A stretch of DNA of 8,926 nt from Phenylobacterium sp. (GTDB lineage: Bacteria; Pseudomonadota; Alphaproteobacteria; Caulobacterales; Caulobacteraceae). Below, piece after piece: positions 1 through 5,927 of this stretch. Position numbers and translations under genes: made by a program. Each line of letters starts with the position of its first letter. Position 1 is the stretch's first letter. The notes below the pieces were generated by a model that was not told the DNA's origin, did no database searches, and saw nothing but the letters and a program-made list of their open reading frames with translations. The stretch is taken from the NCBI GenBank assembly GCA_019264505.1, contig JAHUZY010000390.1, positions 1 to 8,926 on the forward strand, written 5' to 3'.

Positions 1-1
1 C

Positions 2-33
2 CCCGCCGGGTCGCCCCGGCGGGTTCTTCATTT
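2..33. terminator. Strong GC hairpin beyond petC, probable intrinsic terminator
   Basis: A perfect 9-base inverted repeat (CCCGCCGGG at 2-10, loop TCGC, CCCGGCGGG at 15-23) is followed on the plus strand by a T-rich stretch (24-33). On the minus strand the hairpin is preceded by A-rich sequence and lies about 30 bases past the petC stop. This is the A-tract/stem/T-tract layout of a bidirectional terminator. The T-tract that would serve petC lies left of the window and cannot be seen. The visible T-tract fits termination of an unseen plus-strand gene to the left. Confidence 0.6.
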
Positions 34-51
34 CAGGTCTGGCGACGCCGC

Positions 52-894
52 CTAGTGGGCGACGTTGCGCCAGATGCGGCGGTAGCTCGCATAGAGCAGG
101 CCGGCGAAGATCACGAGATAGATCATCGCGCCGAAGCCGAAGGCCTTGCGCTCTTCCATCTTGGGTTCAGCCGCCCAGTACAGGAAGGCGGCCACGTCCT
201 TGGCCTGCTGGTCGATGGTGGACGGGGTGCCGTCGTCGAAGGTCACCTTGTCCGGGGCCAGCTGCGGCGGCATGGCGATGAAGCCACCTTCCGGCGCATG
301 GCCTTCACCCGTCCAGAACGGGGTCGTGTCCCCGGCCATGTAGGGGTTGTAGTACTGGCCCGGCGTCACGGTCAGGCCGGCCGGCGGTTCGCGATAGCCT
401 GCCAGCAGGGCGTGGATGTAGTCCGGCCCATATTTGCGGGCCTTGGCCATCACCGACAGATCCGGCGGCAGGGCGCCGCCATTGCCAGCCCGGGCCGCCG
501 CCTCATTGGGATAGGGGCTCGGGAAGGCGTCGGCCGAGGTGCCGGGACGCTGGATGATGTCGCCGGTCTCGGAGTCGATGTCGTTGATCTGGTACTCCGC
601 CGCGATGGTCTTCACGTACGGATTGTCGTTCGGATTGCTGTAGGCCGGGTCGTAGAAGGGCCCGCCCTTCTGGCCGAGGTTCCGGAACGAGAGCAGCTCC
701 ATGCCGTGGCAGGCCGCGCAGACCTCACGATAGACCTTGTAGCCGCGCTGCAGCTGGGCCTGGTCGAAGCGACCAAACGGACCCTTGAAGCTGAAGTCGA
801 CGGGCTCGGGGGTCTTGGCGTCCCCGGCGGCGAGCGCCGGGCCGCCCACAAGGGCCAGCCCAAGCGCCGCCAGAGCGATACCTTTACGCAGCAT
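52..894 (-). CDS. petC: Cytochrome c1, haem-c subunit of the cytochrome bc1 complex
   Basis: This 280-residue protein is the membrane-anchored c-type cytochrome of respiratory complex III. It takes electrons from the Rieske cluster and passes them to cytochrome c on the periplasmic side. A Sec-type signal peptide occupies residues 1-22 (charged MLRK, hydrophobic core, then a PALA|A cleavage region). The haem-binding motif CAACH is at 59-63, with His63 as one axial ligand; Met208 in IAMPPQ is the likely second ligand. A single C-terminal membrane helix (about 252-270) followed by basic YRRIWR anchors it with the C-terminus in the cytoplasm. Length and layout are normal for alphaproteobacterial cytochrome c1. 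It is the last gene of petABC, starting 6 bases after the petB stop with an AGAAGG-like ribosome site upstream. It is separate from cytochrome b, unlike the fused fbcH of Bradyrhizobium. Confidence 0.97.
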   Translation of the reverse strand: MLRKGIALAALGLALVGGPALAAGDAKTPEPVDFSFKGPFGRFDQAQLQRGYKVYREVCAACHGMELLSFRNLGQKGGPFYDPAYSNPNDNPYVKTIAAEYQINDIDSETGDIIQRPGTSADAFPSPYPNEAAARAGNGGALPPDLSVMAKARKYGPDYIHALLAGYREPPAGLTVTPGQYYNPYMAGDTTPFWTGEGHAPEGGFIAMPPQLAPDKVTFDDGTPSTIDQQAKDVAAFLYWAAEPKMEERKAFGFGAMIYLVIFAGLLYASYRRIWRNVAH

Positions 895-900
895 CTGGGC

Positions 901-2220
901 TCAACCCTTCTTTTCAGGCGCAGCGACTGCGCCGGCCGGCATACCCGCCGGATGGGACAGGACAGGCGTGGAGATGGATTCCGGCTGGGCTGTCGGCGTC
1001 TCGGTCAGCCCAAGAAGCGGCAGGATCACCAGGAAGTAGCCAAAGTAATAGAGGGTGGCCAGTCGCGAGAGCCAGACCATGCTGTTCAGGTCCGCGTCGA
1101 TCAGGATGAAGGTCGACAGGCCCGGGATGACGTGATTGTCGGGCAGCTGGCCGCCGCAATAGCCAAGCACCAGGCAGGCCACCACGAAGATCATGAAGTA
1201 GAGCTTGCCGGTGGGGCGATAGCGCATGGACCGCACCTTGGAGGTGTCGAGCCAGGGCAGGACGAACAGCACAGCGATGGCGCCGAACATCAGGATCACG
1301 CCGCCCAGCTTGTCCGGCACCGCCCGCAGGATCGCGTAGAAGGGCAGGAAGTACCACTCAGGCACGATGTGGGCCGGCGTCACCAGCGGGTTGGCGGGAA
1401 TGTAGTTGTCCGCATGGCCCAGCGCGTTCGGATTGTAGAACAGGAAGGTGGCGAACAGGATCAGGAACAGCACGATCGCGAAGCCATCCTTCACCGTATA
1501 ATACGGATGGAAGGGCACCGTGTCGGCCTTGGACTGAACGTTCACGCCGGTGGGGTTGTTGTTCCCCGGAACGTGCAGGGCCCAGATGTGCAGGCCCACG
1601 ACGCCGGCGATCATGAACGGCAGCAGGAAGTGCAGCGAGAAGAAACGGTTCAGGGTGGCGTTATCCACCGCGAAACCGCCCCACAGCCAGGTGGTGATGG
1701 CTTCACCGACGATCGGCAGGGCGCCGAACAGGTTGGTGATGACGACCGCGCCGTGGAAGCTCATCTGACCCCAGGGCAGGACGTAGCCCATGAAGGCCGT
1801 CGCCATCATCAGCAGGTAGATGATGCAGCCCAGGATCCACAGCACCTCGCGGGGCGCCTTGTAGGAGCCGTAATAGAGGCCGCGGAACATGTGGATGTAG
1901 ACCGCGATGAAGAACATCGAGGCCCCGTTGGCGTGCATGTAGCGCACCAGCCAGCCGTAGTTCACGTCGCGCATGATGCGCTCGACCGAGGCGAAGGCGT
2001 GATCCACATGCGGCACATAGTGCATGGCCAGCACGATGCCGGTGACGATCTGAATACCCAGGCAGACGGCCAGGATGCCGCCGAAGGTCCACCAGTAGTT
2101 CAGGTTCTTCGGGGTCGGATAGTCGACGATGCTGTCCCAGCCCAGCCGAACGATCGGCAGGCGGGTGTCGAGCCAGCGCTCAATCCCGGTCTTGGGTTCG
2201 TAAGTGGAATGTCCGCTCAT
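901..2220 (-). CDS. petB: Cytochrome b subunit of the cytochrome bc1 complex
   Basis: This 439-residue integral membrane protein holds the two b haems and both quinone sites (Qo and Qi) of complex III. Four haem-ligand histidines are visible in two pairs with the canonical 14-residue spacing: His96/His110 (YMHANG, YIHMFRG) and His197/His211 (SLHFLL, GLHIWA). The Qo-site PEWY motif is at 287-290. The cd1 region reads [10 protein letters not shown] (149-158). The hydrophobic profile fits the usual eight membrane helices. A Pro/Ala-rich tail of about 30 residues after the last helix (from about 407) has no clear motif. The start codon lies 5 bases after the petA stop, with an AAGGTGG site inside the end of petA, so translation of the two is closely linked. 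Position 156 is histidine where mitochondrial and Rhodobacter sequences, as I remember them, have tryptophan. Confidence 0.98.
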   Translation of the reverse strand: MSGHSTYEPKTGIERWLDTRLPIVRLGWDSIVDYPTPKNLNYWWTFGGILAVCLGIQIVTGIVLAMHYVPHVDHAFASVERIMRDVNYGWLVRYMHANGASMFFIAVYIHMFRGLYYGSYKAPREVLWILGCIIYLLMMATAFMGYVLPWGQMSFHGAVVITNLFGALPIVGEAITTWLWGGFAVDNATLNRFFSLHFLLPFMIAGVVGLHIWALHVPGNNNPTGVNVQSKADTVPFHPYYTVKDGFAIVLFLILFATFLFYNPNALGHADNYIPANPLVTPAHIVPEWYFLPFYAILRAVPDKLGGVILMFGAIAVLFVLPWLDTSKVRSMRYRPTGKLYFMIFVVACLVLGYCGGQLPDNHVIPGLSTFILIDADLNSMVWLSRLATLYYFGYFLVILPLLGLTETPTAQPESISTPVLSHPAGMPAGAVAAPEKKG

Positions 2221-2225
2221 GGTTC

Positions 2226-2780
2226 TCAGCCCACCTTCACGGTCGTGTCGGAGAGGAACTCATATTCCGGCACCGGCAGGTTGAGGGGCGCAGGGCCCCG
2301 GCGGATCCGGCCGGACGTGTCATAGTGCGAGCCGTGGCATGGGCAGAACCAGCCGCCGTAGTCGCCACCGGCGAAGGTCGGCACGCAGCCCAGATGGGTG
2401 CAGGCGCCGATCAGGATCATCCACTCGGCCTTGCCGGGCTTGTGCCGCTCGGCGTCGGTCTGCGGGTCGGGCAGGTTGGCGCCGTCATCGGCGACCGCCG
2501 CGGCGATTTCCGCCTCGGTGCGCTTGCGGATGAACAGGGGCTTGCCGCGCCACTTGATCGTGACCTGCTGGCCGAGCGCGACCTTGGACAGGTCGAACTC
2601 CACCGAGGCCAGGGCCAGGGTGTCGGCCGATGGGTTCATCTGGTCGATGAACGGCCAGGCCAGCGCGCCCACGGCGCCCACGGCCGCCGCGCCTGCGGCG
2701 ATGTGAATGAAATCGCGCCGGTTCGGGTCTTCGCCCGCGGCATGCGGATCGGGATTTTCGCCCACGACGGTGTCAGCCAC
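2226..2780 (-). CDS. petA: Rieske iron-sulfur subunit of the cytochrome bc1 complex
   Basis: The Rieske protein carries the mobile 2Fe-2S cluster that takes the first electron from ubiquinol at the Qo site and hands it to cytochrome c1. Using the GTG start chosen here it has 184 residues. An N-terminal twin-arginine signal-anchor (NRRDF at 20-24, membrane helix about 25-44) is followed by a periplasmic domain. Cluster motifs are CTHLGC (127-132) and CPCHGSHYD (146-154): Cys127, His129, Cys146 and His149 bind the cluster, and Cys132/Cys148 form the stabilising disulfide. The frame stays open to a GTG at 2846 (206 residues), but that start has no ribosome site. The GTG at 2778-2780 has GAAGGG 10 bases upstream and gives the usual family length. 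It is the first gene of petABC, divergent from trmL. Confidence 0.95.
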   Translation of the reverse strand: MADTVVGENPDPHAAGEDPNRRDFIHIAAGAAAVGAVGALAWPFIDQMNPSADTLALASVEFDLSKVALGQQVTIKWRGKPLFIRKRTEAEIAAAVADDGANLPDPQTDAERHKPGKAEWMILIGACTHLGCVPTFAGGDYGGWFCPCHGSHYDTSGRIRRGPAPLNLPVPEYEFLSDTTVKVG

Positions 2781-2790
2781 CTTTAAGCTA

Positions 2791-2796
2791 CCCTTC
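2791..2796 (-). promoter_or_regulatory. Ribosome binding site deciding the petA start
   Basis: GAAGGG on the minus strand lies 10 bases before the GTG at 2778-2780. No comparable site precedes the alternative GTG at 2844-2846. This is the main reason for choosing the shorter petA product. Confidence 0.6.
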
Positions 2797-2873
2797 GGTT
2801 TGAGGCCGCCGTTCCGCAAAGAACCGCCGCCCGTTCGGACGCTCACGAGAAATGCCGCGACGCCCCGTCTGTC

Positions 2874-2901
2874 GGCCTGGTCAGAAGCTCTGAGTCAGGC
2901 C
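2874..2901. repeat. Imperfect 28-base dyad (inverted repeat)
   Basis: The arms are GGCCTG (2874-2879) plus TCAGA (2881-2885), and TCTGA (2889-2893) plus CAGGCC (2896-2901). Eleven base pairs match, interrupted by an unequal G versus GT step, around a 3-base centre AGC. It lies about 95-120 bases upstream of the chosen petA start. It may be a regulator binding site or a hairpin in the petA leader RNA. There is no T-tract, so a terminator is unlikely. No known binding-site consensus was recognised. Confidence 0.5.
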
Positions 2902-3020
2902 TGCTATGGAACCCATACAGGGCCACGGGAAATGTCGCACTAGCCATGCCGCGAATGTGCGGCGACAAGCCTAGCGATTCGTCCCACGCCCCAGCTAATT
3001 CCGTCGGTGGATCGCTTAGA

Positions 3021-3491
3021 ATGCGTTTGGCCCTTTTTCAACCGGACATTCCGCAAAACGTCGGCGCGGCTCTTCGTCTCGCCGCCTGCCTGGATGTCGA
3101 TCTCGAGGTGATCGAGCCCTGCGGATTCCCGCTATCCGATAAGGCGGTGAAGCGCGCAGCCCTGGATTATGGCCGCCTGGCCCGCTGGATTCGCCGCGAG
3201 AGCTTCGACGCCTTCATGGCCGCGCCGGAGCGCCAGGAGGGCCGGCTGGTGCTGTTCACCACCCGCGGCGCCCAGCCCCTGCACAGCTTCGCCTTCCAGC
3301 CTGGCGACACCCTGCTGTTTGGCCGGGAGAGCTCGGGCGTACCCGATGAAGTGCATCAGGTCGCCCAGGCGCGGCTCCTGATCCCGCTTGCGCCCGACGC
3401 CCGCTCCCTCAACCTCACCGTTTCGGCGGCCATCGGTCTTTCGGAGGCGTTGCGCCAGCCCGATGGATTCCCTAAGCCCCTTGTCCCATGA
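3021..3491 (+). CDS. trmL: tRNA (cytidine/uridine-34 2'-O)-methyltransferase, SPOUT family
   Basis: The 156-residue product belongs to the TrmL (YibK) branch of the SPOUT methyltransferases. These use S-adenosylmethionine to methylate the ribose of wobble base 34 in certain leucine tRNAs. The trefoil-knot fold motifs are all present: [11 protein letters not shown] (11-21), [11 protein letters not shown] (98-108) and [16 protein letters not shown] (120-135), the last two forming the knotted cofactor pocket. The length matches E. coli TrmL (157 as I recall). The frame is open from an ATG at 2946, but the family begins [13 protein letters not shown]. The ATG at 3021 has GGTGGA 9 bases upstream, so it is preferred. 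The stop overlaps the hemF start as ATGA (3488-3491), indicating coupled translation. Confidence 0.92.
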   Translation: MRLALFQPDIPQNVGAALRLAACLDVDLEVIEPCGFPLSDKAVKRAALDYGRLARWIRRESFDAFMAAPERQEGRLVLFTTRGAQPLHSFAFQPGDTLLFGRESSGVPDEVHQVAQARLLIPLAPDARSLNLTVSAAIGLSEALRQPDGFPKPLVP

Positions 3492-4363
3492 CAGACGCCG
3501 CCCCCCTCGCCGATCGCAACAGCCGGGCCCGGGCCTGGTTCGACTCCCTCCGCGACCAGATCGTCGCCGCCTTCGAGGCCCTGGAGGATGAGGCGCCCGC
3601 CGACCTCTATCCGGGCGCGCCGGGCCGGTTCGAGCTCACCCCCTGGGATCGCCCTGCCGGCGGCGGCGGCGTGATGGGCTTCATGAAGGGCGGCCGCTTC
3701 TTCGAGAAATGCGGCGTCCATATCAGCCTGGTGCATGGGACCTTCACCCCGGAAATGGCCGCGACCATGCCCGGCGCTGACGAGGATCCGTCCTTCACCG
3801 CGACCGGGATCAGCCTGATCGCCCATATGCGCAATCCGCATGTGCCGGCCGTGCACATGAACACGCGCTTCCTGGCCACCCGGCAGAGCTGGTTCGGCGG
3901 CGGGGCGGACCTGACGCCCACCCAGGACTATCAGCGGACCCAGGAAAACCCTGACGCCATGGCGTTTCACGCGGCCATGAAGGGCGCCTGCGACGCCCAT
4001 GACCCGGCCTGGTACGCCCCCTACAAGGCCCGCTGCGACGAGTACTTCTTCCTGCCCCACCGCAATGAGCCCCGGGGCATCGGCGGCATCTTCTATGATC
4101 ACCACAACTCCGGGGACTGGGAGCGGGACTTCGCCTTCACCCAGGATGTGGGCAAGGCCTTCGCTGAGGTCTATCCGGCGATCGCCCGGGGCCGCATGGC
4201 CACCCCCTGGACCGAGGCCGACCGGCAGGAGCAGCTGGTGCGCCGGGGCCGCTATGTGGAGTTCAACCTTCTCTACGACCGGGGCACCATGTTCGGCCTG
4301 AAGACCGGCGGCAACATCACCTCGATCCTCTCCTCCATGCCGCCCATGGTCAGCTGGCCCTGA
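3488..4363 (+). CDS. hemF: Oxygen-dependent coproporphyrinogen III oxidase
   Basis: HemF carries out the aerobic oxidative decarboxylation of coproporphyrinogen III to protoporphyrinogen IX in haem synthesis, in the cytoplasm. At 291 residues it has the usual bacterial length. Conserved histidines are visible at 113, 123, 161 and 191; their order and near-identical spacing match the four conserved histidines of E. coli HemF. The family signature spans about 180-204 ([15 protein letters not shown], then GIGGIFYD), with arginine at 182 where the classical pattern has tryptophan. The C-terminal hallmark [19 protein letters not shown] starts at 254 and leads into TGGNITSIL and MPP. There is no clear ribosome site of its own; the ATGA overlap with trmL suggests reinitiation. 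Its product feeds haem supply for the divergent bc1 operon and other cytochromes. Confidence 0.96.
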   Translation: MTDAAPLADRNSRARAWFDSLRDQIVAAFEALEDEAPADLYPGAPGRFELTPWDRPAGGGGVMGFMKGGRFFEKCGVHISLVHGTFTPEMAATMPGADEDPSFTATGISLIAHMRNPHVPAVHMNTRFLATRQSWFGGGADLTPTQDYQRTQENPDAMAFHAAMKGACDAHDPAWYAPYKARCDEYFFLPHRNEPRGIGGIFYDHHNSGDWERDFAFTQDVGKAFAEVYPAIARGRMATPWTEADRQEQLVRRGRYVEFNLLYDRGTMFGLKTGGNITSILSSMPPMVSWP

Positions 4364-4401
4364 GGGTCCGCGTCGATTTGCCTTATGCGGCTTGGCTGTG
4401 C

Positions 4402-4406
4402 GAGGG
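4402..4406 (+). promoter_or_regulatory. Ribosome binding site deciding the lipoprotein start
   Basis: GAGGG lies 7 bases before the ATG at 4414, which also places a signal peptide exactly at the N-terminus. The upstream TTG at 4378 in the same frame would add 12 residues before the signal and is rejected. Confidence 0.6.
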
Positions 4407-4413
4407 TCCCGCC

Positions 4414-5022
4414 ATGCGAGCCCTGTTGAGTACCTTCGCGGCCGTCCTCCTCCTGGCGGCCTGTGGCCAGGAGACGTCAGAACCCTCGTCTCCCGCGCCA
4501 TCGGCGCCGGCCGAGCAGCCGAAGAGTCCGGCCCTGGTCGGCCCTATCCTGATCACCTTCAACGAGACCGGCGCTGGCGAAATCAACGGCCAGACCCGAT
4601 TGAACGTCCGCAGCATCAGCGACGTCTTCCCGGACGCCACGGTCGCGCGGGCGTCCGAGGGCGAGGCCAATGCGAAGGTCATCACCGTCCGACGACCAGA
4701 TGGCCTGATCCTCGATATTCGCGGGGGGCTTGATCCCGAACGGGTCGGGCGGATCATTGGCCGGGGCGGCCCGGTGACCGGCCCGATGGGCGAAGAGATC
4801 GGCGCCGACTGGCAAGCCGCAGGCTTTTCATCGACCGAGTGTCGCCGGGGTCAGGACGATATGTCGCACACCCTGATCTGCCATCGGCCCGGCGCGCCCC
4901 TGCTGGGCTATGTGTTCGATCTGCCAGGGTTCGAGGGGCCAGACGACCTGATTCCGGAGGACGAGGTGCTTGAGCAGACCGCCCGCCTCAGCGCCTTCGT
5001 ATGGCTCGCCGAAGCGATCTGA
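4414..5022 (+). CDS. Predicted lipoprotein resembling the DUF1131 (YfeY) family
   Basis: The 202-residue product starts with a lipoprotein signal peptide: hydrophobic residues 3-16 and the lipobox LAAC with Cys17 as the predicted lipidated residue. A Ser/Pro/Ala-rich linker (about 21-40) leads to a globular domain. The domain resembles E. coli YfeY as I remember it: GAGEI near 53-57, a pair of cysteines (Cys143, Cys156) around GQDDM, PGAPLLGYVF (159-168), GPDDLIP (175-181) and a final VW before the C-terminus. YfeY is a sigma-E-regulated envelope lipoprotein of unknown function; whether that control applies here cannot be seen. Residue 18 is glycine, not aspartate, so outer-membrane sorting is possible. 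The gene follows hemF by 50 bases with no visible terminator, so co-transcription is likely. Family assignment is from memory; the lipoprotein call is firm. Confidence 0.8.
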   Translation: MRALLSTFAAVLLLAACGQETSEPSSPAPSAPAEQPKSPALVGPILITFNETGAGEINGQTRLNVRSISDVFPDATVARASEGEANAKVITVRRPDGLILDIRGGLDPERVGRIIGRGGPVTGPMGEEIGADWQAAGFSSTECRRGQDDMSHTLICHRPGAPLLGYVFDLPGFEGPDDLIPEDEVLEQTARLSAFVWLAEAI

Positions 5023-5032
5023 CTGCGACGGA

Positions 5033-5170
5033 TCAGGTGAGATCGTCGAGCATGGCGACGAAGATCTCCGGCGACAGGGGCTCAGGATTTGCAGCCTGAG
5101 TTTCAACGCCCGCCACCATCAGGGCGGCGGCGGCGCTGGCCGCGACAATGATCAGCCGAAGAGGCGTCAT
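5033..5170 (-). CDS. Small exported or membrane-anchored peptide, 45 residues, unknown function
   Basis: Reading the minus strand from the ATG at 5168-5170 gives a 45-residue ORF ending in TGA at 5033-5035. The N-terminus (MTPLRLIIVAASAAAALMVAG) looks like a signal peptide or single membrane helix. A polar tail follows (VETQAANPEP, then LSPEIFVAMLDDLT). GGGAG lies 9 bases upstream of the ATG (5180-5184), a good ribosome site. The ORF starts 37 bases after the glutamine amidotransferase stop on the same strand, so it could be the last gene of that operon. It ends 10 bases from the stop of the convergent lipoprotein gene. I recognise no family. It could be a chance ORF, but the ribosome site and the signal-like start argue for a real gene. 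Confidence 0.5.
   Translation of the reverse strand: MTPLRLIIVAASAAAALMVAGVETQAANPEPLSPEIFVAMLDDLT
5077..5104 (+). terminator. Possible weak terminator hairpin for the hemF/lipoprotein transcript
   Basis: CTCAGG (5081-5086) and CCTGAG (5095-5100) form a 6-base stem with an 8-base loop, extendable by G-T pairs to 5077/5104, followed by TTTC. It lies about 60 bases past the lipoprotein stop. The T-tract is short and the hairpin falls inside the small minus-strand ORF, so this is only a candidate. Confidence 0.25.
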
Positions 5171-5207
5171 GGCTTAAGGCTCCCTGTTGAGCGGGCTGCG
5201 CACAGAC

Positions 5208-5921
5208 CTAACCTCTGGCGGCCGGAAGTGTTGCGAGAAACGCCGAGATCCAGACGCCGAGGGCGGCCCGGTCGTCGGGCGCCGCATAACTGGCCACCGC
5301 CTGGTCGGCCTGCTCGTCGGCATAGCGGCTGCCCCGCCGCGCCTCGATCAGCGCCCGGGCGTAGCCCGGCTCGAACTCGGGATGCAGCTGGATGGAGATG
5401 GCCGGCTGGTCGTCATAGGCGAGCATGCCAAAAGGCGTGAAGTCGCTGGCCCCGAGAACCCGGGCGCCCGGCGGCAGAGCCACCACCTGATCCTGATGCG
5501 AGGCCGGCGCGGCCAGGCGCGTCTGCGCCGTCAGACCCGGCGCAGGCTCCCTGAGCGCATAGGTGTGCAGCCCGACGCCCCAGCCCTTCGGGGATTTGAT
5601 CACCTGGCCGCCGAAGGCCTGGGCCATCGCCTGATGGCCGAAGCACACGCCGACCAGTCCCGCCCGGCCCCTGGCGGCCTGCAGGAAGGCGATGAGGTCG
5701 GCGATCCAGGGCTCGGCCTCATAGACGCCGGCTGAGGAGCCGGTGACCAGATAGGCGTCGCAGGCCTCAGGACGGGCCGGCCATGCCCCGGCCGCCACAT
5801 CGAAGACCGCATAATCATAGGCGTCCTGCCCCAGCAGGCGCTCGAACATGTCGGGATAGGAGCCGAACTGCGCCTCCAACGGGGCGGGCGGCGCCCCGGT
5901 CTTCAGGATCCCCAGCTTCAT
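5208..5921 (-). CDS. Class I glutamine amidotransferase domain protein (GMP-synthase-like)
   Basis: The 237-residue protein is a free-standing class I (triad) glutamine amidotransferase, the fold that releases ammonia from glutamine or hydrolyses related gamma-glutamyl compounds. The nucleophile elbow GVCFGHQ places Cys93 as the catalytic cysteine. His180 and Glu182 in QLHPEFE complete the triad. An oxyanion-side VTGSSAGVY (59-67) and the SHQDQV motif (141-146) match the COG0518 group of GMP-synthase-like proteins. No synthetase domain is fused or adjacent, so the ammonia acceptor or true substrate is unknown; it should not be called guaA. It starts 6 bases after the CCA transferase stop with only a weak ribosome site, consistent with operon membership. 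Confidence 0.88.
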   Translation of the reverse strand: MKLGILKTGAPPAPLEAQFGSYPDMFERLLGQDAYDYAVFDVAAGAWPARPEACDAYLVTGSSAGVYEAEPWIADLIAFLQAARGRAGLVGVCFGHQAMAQAFGGQVIKSPKGWGVGLHTYALREPAPGLTAQTRLAAPASHQDQVVALPPGARVLGASDFTPFGMLAYDDQPAISIQLHPEFEPGYARALIEARRGSRYADEQADQAVASYAAPDDRAALGVWISAFLATLPAARG

Positions 5922-5927
5922 CAGGTT

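Larger units (their letters stand above)
2781..3020. promoter_or_regulatory. Divergent petA/trmL intergenic region
   Basis: About 240 bases separate the chosen starts of petA (minus) and trmL (plus), so promoters for both operons should lie here. I could not identify convincing -35/-10 pairs on either strand. The best Caulobacter-type -10 match (GCTAATTC at 2994-3001) lacks a good -35 element and sits very close to the trmL ribosome site. The region holds an imperfect dyad (2874-2901) and a small 5-base inverted repeat (GCCGC at 2948-2952, GCGGC at 2959-2963). Two frames run into it (minus to 2846, plus from 2946), but neither extension looks translated. Confidence 0.5.

Noticed and set aside
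55..2325. Very long open frame (756 codons) on the plus strand across petC and petB
   Set aside because: It is exactly antisense to two unmistakable bc1 genes. Long antisense frames are expected in GC-rich genes with strong third-position bias. The translation is His/Gln/Arg/Gly-rich with no domain I recognise.
2994..3001. Possible promoter -10 (GCTAATTC) for trmL
   Set aside because: It resembles the Caulobacter GCTANAWC element, but no acceptable -35 lies upstream and the implied start would overlap the trmL ribosome site.
2946..3020. Extended N-terminus of TrmL from the ATG at 2946
   Set aside because: The extra 25 residues are outside the family fold. The ATG at 3021 has a well-placed ribosome site and gives the canonical [13 protein letters not shown] start.
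3356..4501. Minus-strand open frame of 381 codons across hemF
   Set aside because: It is an antisense shadow of hemF with low-complexity Gly/Ala/Arg composition and no ribosome site or motif.
5017..5044. Inverted repeat between the lipoprotein stop and the small ORF stop
   Set aside because: Only about four bases pair (CTGA/TCAG) and there is no T-tract, so it is too weak to call a terminator.
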